NCBI RefSeq assembly: GCF_014384805.1
Contig: NZ_JACRSS010000005.1
Coordinates: forward strand, 83,329-147,328
Direction: 5' to 3'
Source of the DNA: Guopingia tenuis
GTDB taxonomy: Bacteria > Bacillota > Clostridia > Christensenellales > Christensenellaceae
DNA: 64,000 nt
Shown here: piece after piece, positions 51,270-59,532 of the stretch
Numbering within the stretch: position 1 is the first letter of the stretch
Layout of the letters: each line of letters starts with the position of its first letter
Position numbers and translations under genes: made by a program
Notes under the pieces: model-generated
The model's database searches: none
Told to the model about the DNA's origin: nothing
What the model saw: only the letters and a program-made list of their open reading frames with translations

Positions 51270-51920
51270 TTAATCACGTACATCTCTTTTGGTGCCTGCT
51301 TCATAAAAATAGGAGCCGGGATTACCAAAGGCAATCGCCCAGTTTGCAGAAGCATTCTGCTGAGTAATGGTTAAATCCAGCCAGATACATCCATGGCTTT
51401 CGATTAAATCCTCAATTTTTCCTGTTCCAGCGTTACCCCATCCATCGTCTTCGAAGGAAAATCGCCCCAGGCCGCGGTCAAGGGGACAACTAATTTCTAT
51501 TTGTGCTTCCCGATAGGCGTTGCTCTGATAATTCGTTAAAGTAAAGGTAATATAGGTATCGTTACGTTCTTTCAGTTCCAATATCCATCCGCCTTGTTCC
51601 ACTGTGTTTTCAATAGGTTTGCCATCCGTTGTCCAATATTTTGCGGTGTCTTTTTTATTTAGATAGTCTACAGTATCAAAATAGTCTGATTTTCCAAGAG
51701 AAGCTTGGTGCAGAACGTGGTTTCCCAAAATAAAAACAACAGCCAATACTACAAGAAGAGCTGCTGTTATGCAAATCCCTATTACAGTTTTTCTCTTTCG
51801 GGGAATAGAAGCGAATTGCGGGAAAGCGAATTGTTCCCTTTCATTTAACTCATGCATGCAATAAATGCAAAACGAGGCGTCGTCTGGAATTTCTCTTCCG
51901 CAATTTTTACAATATTTCAA
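51270..51920 (-). CDS. Zinc-ribbon membrane protein with DDGWGN-type C-terminal domain
   Basis: A 216-residue protein: an N-terminal zinc ribbon ('CKNCGREIPDDASFCIYC', residues 4-21), a membrane helix (about 46-68) and an extracytoplasmic C-terminal domain ending in a Gly/Tyr-rich stretch. The last ~110 residues match the C-terminal ~110 residues of the 561-residue protein at 54666, including 'FTLTNYQSN', 'ISCPLD', 'GRFSFEDDGWGNAGTGKI' and 'WAIAFGNPGSYF'. The start is TTG at 51920 behind GGGGGG. Topology suggests a cytoplasmic zinc ribbon coupled to an outside sensor. No known family was recognised for the outer domain. Confidence 0.78.
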   Translation of the reverse strand: MKYCKNCGREIPDDASFCIYCMHELNEREQFAFPQFASIPRKRKTVIGICITAALLVVLAVVFILGNHVLHQASLGKSDYFDTVDYLNKKDTAKYWTTDGKPIENTVEQGGWILELKERNDTYITFTLTNYQSNAYREAQIEISCPLDRGLGRFSFEDDGWGNAGTGKIEDLIESHGCIWLDLTITQQNASANWAIAFGNPGSYFYEAGTKRDVRD

Positions 51921-51985
51921 ACGATTACCCCCCTTTGATCCAATTATCGTAATAAAATGAGAGTGATAAAAATAGAAATTGGTTA

Positions 51986-52408
51986 TTAAAGAATCCGTTC
52001 CCCCTCCTCATAAAGCGCTTCATTTGCTTGTACAACTGTGTTGCCATGAACAATAGAAAAAATTAGGATGGCGTCACGCTTGTTTTTTGGGTATAGCGGA
52101 GCGCATCCAGCGAATTTTAATAGCTGCTGAGTTTCGTCCAAAGTAAGCTCCATTCCAAAACAAATGCAAAGCAGTTTATCTCGGGAGGGAATACGTTTGC
52201 CTGCGAATATCTGATAGGCATATATATCATTCATTTCAGCCTTATGAATTACATCTGCTTTTGTCAAACTTTTATAGGAAAGTAGAGCTTGCAAGGCTTT
52301 TGCCACTGTGCCGTTAAGAAAAATGTTTTCATTTTCTTTGATATATTCGTCAATATGGTTGGCTTTTAATAATTTACCCATTAACTCGTCTGTCGGCCTT
52401 TTTAGCAT
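51986..52408 (-). CDS. Helix-turn-helix protein divergent from a Ser/Thr kinase
   Basis: A 140-residue protein with an XRE-like helix-turn-helix in the middle ('SYKSLTKADVIHKAEMNDIYAYQIFAGKRIPSRDKLLCICFGM', about 45-87) and a further helical part. It is encoded back to back with the kinase gene at 52476, with 67 bases between the two starts, a layout suggesting that it controls or is controlled by that kinase. RBS GGGGGAATAAAG on the - strand. No DNA target can be named. Confidence 0.75.
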   Translation of the reverse strand: MLKRPTDELMGKLLKANHIDEYIKENENIFLNGTVAKALQALLSYKSLTKADVIHKAEMNDIYAYQIFAGKRIPSRDKLLCICFGMELTLDETQQLLKFAGCAPLYPKNKRDAILIFSIVHGNTVVQANEALYEEGERIL

Positions 52409-52475
52409 CTTTATTCCCCCATATATCCATGGTATATTAGTATTATATTAAATAATCGGAAGGAAAACAATAAGC

Positions 52476-53189
52476 ATGGAGCTTAGCTGGTTAAAAGATA
52501 AAATAAACGAAAACTATGATTTGAAAATAGTACTAAAACAGACTGGGAATTCCTTTGTTGCGGTTTATCAGCACAAAACATTAGGGAAAAAGCTTATCGT
52601 CCGCCAATGCCGAGGAAGCCTTGAAGTATTTAAAAAACTCAAGCAATTTAGAGACATTCACATATGTTCGATTTATGATGTTGCCGAAGCCGATGGCACT
52701 TTACTGATATTAGAAGAATTTATTGAAGGAACTACACTTGCGAATATTTTGCAAACTCGCTTGTTTACTCCCAAAGAAACGGTTCTTATTGCAAAACAAA
52801 TCTGCTATGGCCTACATGTTCTTCATTCTAAAGGCATCGTCCATAGAGATATTAAACCGGAAAATATTATCTTTGATCAGAACCACGATAACCGTGTCAT
52901 CATTATTGACTTTAGCGCAGCAAGGATTTTTAAAAAATATCATGAAAAAGATACCCAAGTGATGGGGACAGTTGGCTATGCTGCTCCTGAGCAATTTGGA
53001 GAAGCACAGACTGACGCTCGTTCAGATATTTATGCCTTGGGCATTTTATTAAATGTTATGCTGACAGGTGCTCACCCCAGCAAATGTTTGGCAAAAGGAA
53101 GCTTATCAAAAATTATACAGAAATGTATCAATCCAATTCCATCAAAACGTTTTAATTCTGTTTTAGAGCTGGCAAAAAAATTATATTAA
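52476..53189 (+). CDS. Hanks-type Ser/Thr protein kinase (single domain)
   Basis: A 237-residue kinase domain only, with no membrane helix or PASTA repeats. The catalytic loop 'VHRDIKPENI' (about residue 120), the 'GYAAPEQFGEAQTDARSDIYALGILL' segment (about 168) and a C-helix Glu in 'GSLEVFKKL' are present. Two deviations are seen: the VAIK lysine position reads 'LIVRQC' (Arg for Lys), and the DFG motif is 'DFS'. Such changes occur in other small bacterial kinases that still function. It neighbours an HTH gene and zinc-ribbon membrane proteins and may phosphorylate one of them. RBS GGAAGGAAAAC precedes the ATG. Confidence 0.88.
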   Translation: MELSWLKDKINENYDLKIVLKQTGNSFVAVYQHKTLGKKLIVRQCRGSLEVFKKLKQFRDIHICSIYDVAEADGTLLILEEFIEGTTLANILQTRLFTPKETVLIAKQICYGLHVLHSKGIVHRDIKPENIIFDQNHDNRVIIIDFSAARIFKKYHEKDTQVMGTVGYAAPEQFGEAQTDARSDIYALGILLNVMLTGAHPSKCLAKGSLSKIIQKCINPIPSKRFNSVLELAKKLY

Positions 53190-53244
53190 GCTCATAGCTT
53201 AGGACATAAGGGTGCGCCTGATGTAATATATCAAGGAAGCGTTT

Positions 53245-53580
53245 TTATAGTTTGTCTATATTCTCGCAAAGAACCTTGAAAAGACGCAAAACTTGTTCTT
53301 GTTTGGATTTGTCCTGTTTTTGCAGTATAGATTCAATAGATGGAAGTATACTGGTAGCGGGTAGGGCGCCGTCCATAATGAGCGCGTCCATACTTACATG
53401 CAAGCAATCCGCAATCTTGACAGCAGTTTCTAAAGAGAGCTTTCGCGTTCCTCTTTCAATATGGCCGAGAAAAGAAGTAGAAATCTCGCACATCTCGGCC
53501 ATCTGCTCTTGCGTTAACCCAGCTTGATTACGTAGTTTTTTAATTTTTTGTCCAATTTGAATGTAATTAATTTCTTTCAT
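53245..53580 (-). CDS. XRE-family regulator
   Basis: A 111-residue protein with an N-terminal helix-turn-helix (about 8-62, 'KIKKLRNQAGLTQEQMAEMCEISTSFLGHIERGTRKLSLETAVKIA') and a short helical tail. It is convergent with the kinase gene and divergent from the small membrane protein and zinc-ribbon genes, whose expression it may control. Its ribosome binding site is weak. Confidence 0.88.
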   Translation of the reverse strand: MKEINYIQIGQKIKKLRNQAGLTQEQMAEMCEISTSFLGHIERGTRKLSLETAVKIADCLHVSMDALIMDGALPATSILPSIESILQKQDKSKQEQVLRLFKVLCENIDKL

Positions 53581-53737
53581 AACAATATTATAGAGATTTT
53601 AGGCTTGACTATACATTGACTAACAGTATAAAATTATGACTAATAGAAGTATTTTAAAGAGGGGATTTGCCAAAGAAGGCGAATGTAAGTTGTGAAAGAG
53701 AAAACGAAATTAGTAATAGGGGGTTAAGAAAGAGAAA

Positions 53738-53833
53738 ATGAAAAATCCAGATTTAGTCAAGAGAATTGCGATTGGTTCCGTCTTAGTCATAGGGGGAGTT
53801 TTATTAGTGATTTTAGGAATTGGCAATGTTTAA
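53738..53833 (+). CDS. 31-residue membrane micro-protein
   Basis: The frame ATG 53738 to TAA 53833 encodes 31 residues: a short charged start (MKNPDLVKRI) and one hydrophobic helix rich in Val, Leu, Ile and Gly. An A/G-rich stretch (AAGAAAGAG) precedes the ATG. It ends 31 bases before the two-zinc-ribbon gene. Single-helix micro-proteins often modulate neighbouring membrane proteins; here this is only inferred, and a non-coding status cannot be excluded. Confidence 0.5.
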   Translation: MKNPDLVKRIAIGSVLVIGGVLLVILGIGNV

Positions 53834-53864
53834 TTAAAACGAATGATAAAAGGAAGAAAATGAA

Positions 53865-54599
53865 ATGAAGAAATGTATTCAATGTGGGAATGAGTTAAAC
53901 GATAATGCTCAATTTTGTCCTAGTTGTGGAACAAAACAGCCGGAAAAAGAACAAACACTTTTTTGTGAGCAATGTGGAACAAAATTAAATCCTGGTAGCC
54001 GGTTTTGCCCTTCTTGCGGAAAAGAACGGGTAAACGCGCAACAAGCGCAGCAATTCAATACTTACAATCAAAGGTATCAATCAACTAACAATGGCTGGAC
54101 TCCAAGACAAAAAACAAATGCTCCGGCAGTTATTGTTGAACTATCAAAGCGAGAAAACATGACTGCTATTATGGGAATCGTAATGGCTGGATTGCAAGCT
54201 ATTTATGCACTTATTCTTTTTATCGCTGCTATAAACCTAACATCTTTTGTTGTGTTTTCATACGCTGTTAGATTTTGGATTGATTTCGGTGCTTTGGCTG
54301 CAATTTCTGCCTTGAATTTTGTTGGCAGTTTTAAATCCATAAAATTTGCAAAGAGAATTTTAGTAAATCAAGTAGGAATAGAGAAATATTATATATCAAT
54401 TCAAAAATACATTGTGCCCATTATTTGGAATGCTGTCCTGCTAATTTACAATATTGCTTTAGGAGAGGAAGCGGTTATTCTAGGTATCATTGTTATGGGA
54501 TATGCACTTTTAGTTTCTATTATTGATATTGTATATGTAAGAGGATTTGCATTAAATAATCAAGAAGAATTGCAACGCATAGAACAACAGCACAATTGA
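53865..54599 (+). CDS. Double zinc-ribbon membrane protein
   Basis: A 244-residue protein. Two zinc ribbons open it ('CIQCGNELNDNAQFCPSCG', residues 4-22, and 'CEQCGTKLNPGSRFCPSCG', about 35-53), followed by a Gln/Asn-rich linker and four hydrophobic helices (about 100-215). It lacks the DDGWGN-type domain of its neighbours. RBS AAAAGGAAGAAAA precedes the ATG. Probably in one operon with the 561-residue protein downstream (66 base gap). Function unknown. Confidence 0.78.
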   Translation: MKKCIQCGNELNDNAQFCPSCGTKQPEKEQTLFCEQCGTKLNPGSRFCPSCGKERVNAQQAQQFNTYNQRYQSTNNGWTPRQKTNAPAVIVELSKRENMTAIMGIVMAGLQAIYALILFIAAINLTSFVVFSYAVRFWIDFGALAAISALNFVGSFKSIKFAKRILVNQVGIEKYYISIQKYIVPIIWNAVLLIYNIALGEEAVILGIIVMGYALLVSIIDIVYVRGFALNNQEELQRIEQQHN

Positions 54600-54665
54600 T
54601 TTTTGAAGATAGGACGGCAACGCCGTCCTTCTTTATCATCACGATATTGAGAGGATAAAAGTATT

Positions 54666-56351
54666 ATGATATGTACGAATTGCGGAAAAGAGATAGCGAA
54701 TGGCTCAGCTTTTTGCGAATATTGCGGAGCAAAAGCAGAACAGCAGGATATAAAGGAAAAGGCGATATATTGCGAGAAGTGCGGCGCATCTCTGCCGGTA
54801 GCAGTCTCTTTTTGCGAGAAGTGTGGAAGGGCTATCAATCAACAGGAAAAAACTGCAGTTCAGCCATCTACTTTAAAACAGGGCTATGAGAAGAAATTAA
54901 GCGAAACGAAATCGTTGAAATTTAATAAATCTTTGCCTGATAGAAAGAAGCTGAATTCTAAAAAGAAGCGTTTTATTATAATTGCAATATCCGTAATTGT
55001 ATTGGCAGCATGTATAGGCCTAATTGTCATGTTTTCAATACACAACACATATGTTAATAATCTTAAATCTGCGACAGCAATCAATGTATTGGAAAAAGGT
55101 GATGATGGATATGAAGATAACTACTATTCATTATCTGAGCCGTTTTATGAAGCAATAAATAGGGTTGAACAAATAGATGGTGTTAAATCGGTACAAATTA
55201 AGTATACCTATTTTAAGTCAATGGGGGAATTTGAACATGTGCTATGTACGGTTTCCATAGAATGGGATGATGGCGCAAAGCAAAAGTTTGAGTTGGACTT
55301 TCAAACATTCGATACTGAATATATGTCTCCTGTATTATATAGTATAGTATGCAATGGAAATGAGGTAGACAGCAAGAATGCTATTGAATTTCTATTATTT
55401 AATAGTATTATGCCCGATGCTAATGAAATAACAGAGCCTACTCCTTCGCCAGAACCTACCCCTACCCCCACGCCTTCTCCAACGCCAACACTTTCGGAGT
55501 CTGTCAAAATCAGTTCTGGAGAATTTGGGTATGACATTGACGGAGACGGTGAAAATGATGTAATTGAATTTAGTGAAACAGATGATGAATATAATCCTAT
55601 GCTTGTTCTCACAATCAATCAAAATAAATTTGTGACCGATATTCCGTCTTCGCCTATGGAATTTTATGCACATGAAGCCTATCTTTGTGATGTTGACAGG
55701 TCGGATAACCTCATGGATATTGTTTATGTTATGGCACAAGACGATGGGCTGCTCATGTATCTTTTCAGGTATACGAAAAATATGTTAATAGCTTCTGAAG
55801 CAATATGGCAGTCAGGATTTATATCAAATCTTAAAACAGACGGGAATGGAAACCTAATGTATACGGCTACTTCATATTGGGATGGCGGAGAATCTAAAGA
55901 AGAGCTTTCTCAAAACGTAGATAATTTGTCTTTTCTTCAACAATATGAACCCACGCAGGATGAAACAATTTCTAGTATTGACAACCCATTATCAAAATAC
56001 TTAGGAGATTGGGTAGAAGAAAATAACCGTATTCAAAGTGTGGAAGATAGACGAATAGAGGGAGGATACATTCTGAATGTGAAAGAGATCGGGGAAGATA
56101 GCATATCCTTTACACTTGAATGTGTCCAAGCAAATGATAATCGCGTTGCCATGATTGACATAACTTGTCCGATGGAAGACAAGACGGGACATTTTGAATT
56201 TGACGACGATGGTTGGGGAAATCATGGAAAGGGACATATTACACTCATGGAAAACTATATTCTTGTAGGATTGGAAATGCCAACAGATTATTCTACAGAT
56301 TGGGCGCTCGGCTACGGAAAATTTGGCAAGGGATTTCAAAAAGCAGGATAA
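54666..56351 (+). CDS. Zinc-ribbon membrane protein with repeat and DDGWGN-type domains
   Basis: A 561-residue protein with two zinc ribbons (about 3-22 and 37-57), a membrane helix (about 99-122), an outer domain, a Pro/Thr linker near residue 258-272 ('PTPSPEPTPTPTPSPTP'), a segment with a Ca-binding-like 'DIDGDGENDVIEF' (about 287) as in FG-GAP/VCBS repeats, and a C-terminal domain (about 450-561) shared with the protein at 51270 ('DSISFTLECVQ', 'CPMEDKTGHFEFDDDGWGNHGKG'). Most of it should face outside. It lies downstream of the two-ribbon gene in a kinase/HTH neighbourhood. No function is known. Confidence 0.8.
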   Translation: MICTNCGKEIANGSAFCEYCGAKAEQQDIKEKAIYCEKCGASLPVAVSFCEKCGRAINQQEKTAVQPSTLKQGYEKKLSETKSLKFNKSLPDRKKLNSKKKRFIIIAISVIVLAACIGLIVMFSIHNTYVNNLKSATAINVLEKGDDGYEDNYYSLSEPFYEAINRVEQIDGVKSVQIKYTYFKSMGEFEHVLCTVSIEWDDGAKQKFELDFQTFDTEYMSPVLYSIVCNGNEVDSKNAIEFLLFNSIMPDANEITEPTPSPEPTPTPTPSPTPTLSESVKISSGEFGYDIDGDGENDVIEFSETDDEYNPMLVLTINQNKFVTDIPSSPMEFYAHEAYLCDVDRSDNLMDIVYVMAQDDGLLMYLFRYTKNMLIASEAIWQSGFISNLKTDGNGNLMYTATSYWDGGESKEELSQNVDNLSFLQQYEPTQDETISSIDNPLSKYLGDWVEENNRIQSVEDRRIEGGYILNVKEIGEDSISFTLECVQANDNRVAMIDITCPMEDKTGHFEFDDDGWGNHGKGHITLMENYILVGLEMPTDYSTDWALGYGKFGKGFQKAG

Positions 56352-56378
56352 TACCTAGGTTAAATCTAAATATTATAT

Positions 56379-56419
56379 GAGGCGTCTAACCACTTTCGGT
56401 CGGCGCCTCTTTTCTTTTT
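56379..56419 (+). terminator. Terminator of the zinc-ribbon operon
   Basis: GAGGCG (56379-56384) pairs with CGCCTC (56404-56409), followed by TTTTCTTTTTC. Confidence 0.7.
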
Positions 56420-56530
56420 CTCCATGCTTCTAGGCTCCTATACCCTCATAGACCAGTCTAACCTGCTTCGGGCGAAGCCCTGGGCGGGGAAGGATAGGAG
56501 AAGGGCTAATCCGCCTTATATGCTCCTGCT

Positions 56531-56938
56531 TTATTTTTCTGCAAGCCATTCAACAATTTGCTTTTTAATTTCATCTGAGTATTCCTTGTGAAGCATTGCA
56601 TTTTCATACATGTTATGAAGACAAGAGTGGCCCAATTCAATTTTTCTAAATTTATCCGAATAATTTTGCAACCAATTGACTTTAATTCCGTTTCCCAAAT
56701 TTGTTTGTGTACAAATTTTGTTATCCGTAACAATACCAATTGCCTTAATATACAATATACCCTTTGCCCTCGGTGTCGAAGATTTAATATAAATAATATC
56801 TCCAACCTCAATAGCCCGCATCATGTCATATAAAATTGGTTCCTTCTCCATTTCATAACCGCTGCAAAAACATCCATTTTCAATGAAATCTTTTGTTACA
56901 TCGATTTGATAAAAAGCACTCCCACCATAAATCGCCAC
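56531..56938 (-). CDS. Unknown protein with PUA/EVE-like features
   Basis: A 135-residue protein. The central part 'IEVGDIIYIKSSTPRAKGILYIKAIGIVTD' followed by 'GIKVNWLQNY' has the look of EVE/PUA-like nucleic-acid-binding beta barrels (strand, GD-turn, strand, then G-x-W), but the similarity is by eye only. The GTG at 56938 is 8 bases after AGGAGG on the - strand; the ATG two codons earlier (56944) is only 2 bases from it. It stands alone between the zinc-ribbon module and the replication genes. Confidence 0.6.
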   Translation of the reverse strand: MAIYGGSAFYQIDVTKDFIENGCFCSGYEMEKEPILYDMMRAIEVGDIIYIKSSTPRAKGILYIKAIGIVTDNKICTQTNLGNGIKVNWLQNYSDKFRKIELGHSCLHNMYENAMLHKEYSDEIKKQIVEWLAEK

Positions 56939-56944
56939 AAGCAT

Positions 56945-57229
56945 TTCCTCCTCGATAATTCTTATTTACATTATAGCACAAAAACCTGTTATTTACTTAT
57001 TGACGTTTTCAATATCGCTTTCAAATGCGGTAATAATATTGGGTGAAAGTGATACACATGATGCGTATATGGATTGAAATATGAACAAACTGTAAATATT
57101 GCAAAAATCCTGATGTTTTTGGCGCTCGAGAACGTTATTAAGACTAGACATTTTTCTGACAGAACCTTTTTTAATAAAAGGTTAGCAGAACACAAATTAT
57201 TTCGATAAATTTATCAAGGAGGAATTAAA
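56945..57229. other. Intergenic before the primase gene
   Basis: A 285 base AT-rich stretch, divergent between the PUA-like gene and the primase. It probably holds promoters for both. A CGAGAACG-type dyad near 57128 and an AAGGTT/AACCTT pair near 57160-57183 are the only structures noticed. Confidence 0.35.
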
Positions 57230-58570
57230 TTGGAGCAAGGGACAAAAGAATTAAAAAAAGATTTTTCAGCAGATGAACAGCCTTTATGGATTGTAGATTC
57301 TGGGAATAGGCAAAGGATAGACAGGCAGGAATTATATTTACATATCAAGGAGAATGGACATATTCTTGTCGTTAAAAGGGGGAACGAAAAAAGAGTTGTT
57401 CTTTATCAATATCGAGATAATCACTATAAACTCCTAACAGAAAGTGATTGTAAAGCATATATTAAGAGCTTTCTGCCAGTAAAAATTAGAAAACCTGCTG
57501 ATTGGGAGGTTCCATATAAGGAACTAATTACTGATTATGCGAATATAAGCGAAAACGATTTGAATTCCAATGAAGATATCATTAACTTTAAAAACGGAAT
57601 TTTAAACATCAAAACTAATGAATTATTACCGCATAATCCCAAGTATCTTTGTACGATTCAGATTCCTTGTGATTGGAAACCGGATTTGTCGCTCGAAGAC
57701 GCTCCCATATTCAAAGATTTCCTGAATACCATCACTAGTGGTAACGTGGATGACCAAAAAACACTTTTAGAGGTCATAGGGCTTTGTATCAGTAACGTCG
57801 ATTGTAGCCTGTTTAAAAAGCTGCTAATTCTAAAAGGGGTTGGAAATACAGGAAAAACTGTCTTTAGGCAGTTTGTTATCAATACGATTGGAGAAAAGAA
57901 TTCTCATTCCCTTGATATTAAACAGCTTAGTGAGAGGTTCGCAATATCGGAGCTATACGGGATTAGACTGGCGGGATATGGAGATATGTCATTTGCGGAC
58001 GTGAAAGCAATGGATAAAATTAAAGAACTGACAGGTGGAGATTCTACACGTGCTGAAGCAAAGTATCAAAATGGTTATCAGTTCAAATATAAGGGATTCC
58101 TTATGTATTGCTGTAATGAGCTGCCACATTTTGCTCCCGGTCAAGATCGTGGTGAATGGGTATATGGTAGATTTTTGATTGTTTCATGCAATAACCCTAT
58201 TCCCCAAGAAAGGCAGGATAAGCATTTGCTTGAAAAACTATATAACGAAAGGGAAGCTGTAGTGAGTGTTGCTATTCGCTATTTGCAAAAAGCGATAGAA
58301 AGAGGGAACCTTACGGAAAGTGAACAAACGTTGCAGAATCGCAAAAATTATGAGATTCGCAATAACTCTTTCGCTCTGTTTTTGAAGGAAAAATGCCTGT
58401 TGCATACAGGTAGGACGAACCGTAGCTTCTTTAATAATATCTATATTGAGTGGTGCCGGGAGAATAATCTGCGCCCAGAACCGATGAGTGAGAGAAAAGC
58501 TATGTTGGAAAAGTTAGGCATATCTGCTATGAAATCAGGTGAATACTATTACAATCTAACAATTCACTAA
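57230..58570 (+). CDS. D5/P4-type primase-helicase (DUF5906-like)
   Basis: A 446-residue protein with a D5_N-like region ('INFKNGILNIKTNELLPHNPKYLCTIQIPCDW', about 121-152) and an SF3 helicase core: Walker A 'GVGNTGKT' (about 203-210) and 'LAGYGDMSF' plus 'MYCCNELP' for Walker B and motif C. This is the replication helicase found in P4-like satellites and small integrative elements, where a primase domain may be present in the same chain; the catalytic primase part is not evident in this length. The TTG start at 57230 lies 7 bases after GGAGG. GGGCAAA repeats follow its stop. Confidence 0.87.
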   Translation: MEQGTKELKKDFSADEQPLWIVDSGNRQRIDRQELYLHIKENGHILVVKRGNEKRVVLYQYRDNHYKLLTESDCKAYIKSFLPVKIRKPADWEVPYKELITDYANISENDLNSNEDIINFKNGILNIKTNELLPHNPKYLCTIQIPCDWKPDLSLEDAPIFKDFLNTITSGNVDDQKTLLEVIGLCISNVDCSLFKKLLILKGVGNTGKTVFRQFVINTIGEKNSHSLDIKQLSERFAISELYGIRLAGYGDMSFADVKAMDKIKELTGGDSTRAEAKYQNGYQFKYKGFLMYCCNELPHFAPGQDRGEWVYGRFLIVSCNNPIPQERQDKHLLEKLYNEREAVVSVAIRYLQKAIERGNLTESEQTLQNRKNYEIRNNSFALFLKEKCLLHTGRTNRSFFNNIYIEWCRENNLRPEPMSERKAMLEKLGISAMKSGEYYYNLTIH

Positions 58571-58577
58571 AAAGCTT

Positions 58578-58684
58578 GGGCAAAAAGGGCAAAAGTAACA
58601 GAAAAATTAGGTGTTTTAGGTCCAGTCGATATTATAGTGGAAACACACCAAACAATTTTTTGTGGATATTTTCCCTCTTTGCCC
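58578..58684 (+). repeat. GGGCAAA repeat module 1
   Basis: Two direct copies of GGGCAAA at 58578-58584 and 58587-58593 and an inverted copy (TTTGCCC) at 58678-58684. The module lies just downstream of the primase-helicase gene. A similar arrangement recurs at 59201-59275. Iteron-like replication origin or protein-binding sites are possible. Confidence 0.6.
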
Positions 58685-58716
58685 GGTAACTAAAAAAAAT
58701 ATTGGAGGATATGAAG

Positions 58717-59151
58717 ATGTTAAACGGATTTGAGAAAAAACTTGATTTAGAGATACGTAGCCTTTCTATAGTAACTTCGCTATTTGGAGTAGTTCGTATA
58801 ATAAGTAACTTAATAGAAGCACTGAAGGAATATAAACACGAAAATAAATCTGCCAAAATAATTGCAGACCTTAGCTGTAATTGTCAGTCTTTAATAAAAG
58901 CCATAGAGTGGTTTGCTAAGAATGAAGACAAAAAAGCTAGTACATTTTTGGATTGCCAAATATATGAGTATAAACGATTAGTAAGAGAAATAAATAAAAA
59001 GTTCAATATGCCAGCATCTGAATATTTATCTATCCATTCAATTATAGCTAATGCTATGCAATATAATCCACCAAAAGAAATTCTGGATAATGTTGTACAA
59101 GCTTGTGTTGCTATGATAAAAGGGGGGCAATATTTTTCTGATAGATACTGA
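58717..59151 (+). CDS. Unknown 144-residue protein between repeat modules
   Basis: A mainly helical protein with no recognised domain ('GFEKKLDLEIRSLSIVTSLFGVVRIISNLIEALKEYKHE' near the start and 'IHSIIANAMQYNPPKEILDNVVQACVAMIKGG' near the end, given as descriptors). It has no signal peptide. The ATG at 58717 is 8 bases after GGAGG; the earlier ATG and TTG codons lie in that RBS. GGGCAAA repeat modules flank the gene on both sides. A replication or copy-control role is conceivable from position alone. Confidence 0.6.
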   Translation: MLNGFEKKLDLEIRSLSIVTSLFGVVRIISNLIEALKEYKHENKSAKIIADLSCNCQSLIKAIEWFAKNEDKKASTFLDCQIYEYKRLVREINKKFNMPASEYLSIHSIIANAMQYNPPKEILDNVVQACVAMIKGGQYFSDRY

Positions 59152-59200
59152 AACCAAATTAAAAATTCAGAAAGAAGATGACTTTTAATCATAACACTTA

Positions 59201-59275
59201 GGGCAAAAGGGCAAAGCAAAGAGTTTCCCAAGACAAAAATGGTAAAAAGTGTAATAGAAAGAACAACCTTTGCCC
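59201..59275 (+). repeat. GGGCAAA repeat module 2
   Basis: Two direct copies of GGGCAAA at 59201-59207 and 59209-59215 and an inverted copy at 59269-59275, the same layout as module 1. Confidence 0.6.
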
Positions 59276-59316
59276 TTCGCGCCCTGAATACATGAAATGA
59301 AAGGAGAATAGACGAA

Positions 59317-59532
59317 ATGAAATATACTTCAATAAAAGTAGACCAGATGTTTTTAATTAACGGAATTTTGCAAGGAATGTATGTTTTGCAGAAACAGTTA
59401 ATAGAACACGACATCACCGAAACAGAGGTCTGGAGCAATATTGGCTATATGGTGGAGTATCTGGAAAGCCTGAAATCAGAAATTTCTGCAAATATAATGT
59501 TGAGTAGTTACACGGAGGAATATCATGGATAA
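59317..59532 (+). CDS. Small unknown protein
   Basis: A 71-residue acidic, probably helical protein ('QMFLINGILQGMYVLQKQLIEHDITETEVWSNIGY'). RBS GAAAGGAGAATAG precedes the ATG, and its last 8 bases overlap the excisionase-like gene, so the two are translationally coupled. No family is recognised. Confidence 0.65.
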   Translation: MKYTSIKVDQMFLINGILQGMYVLQKQLIEHDITETEVWSNIGYMVEYLESLKSEISANIMLSSYTEEYHG

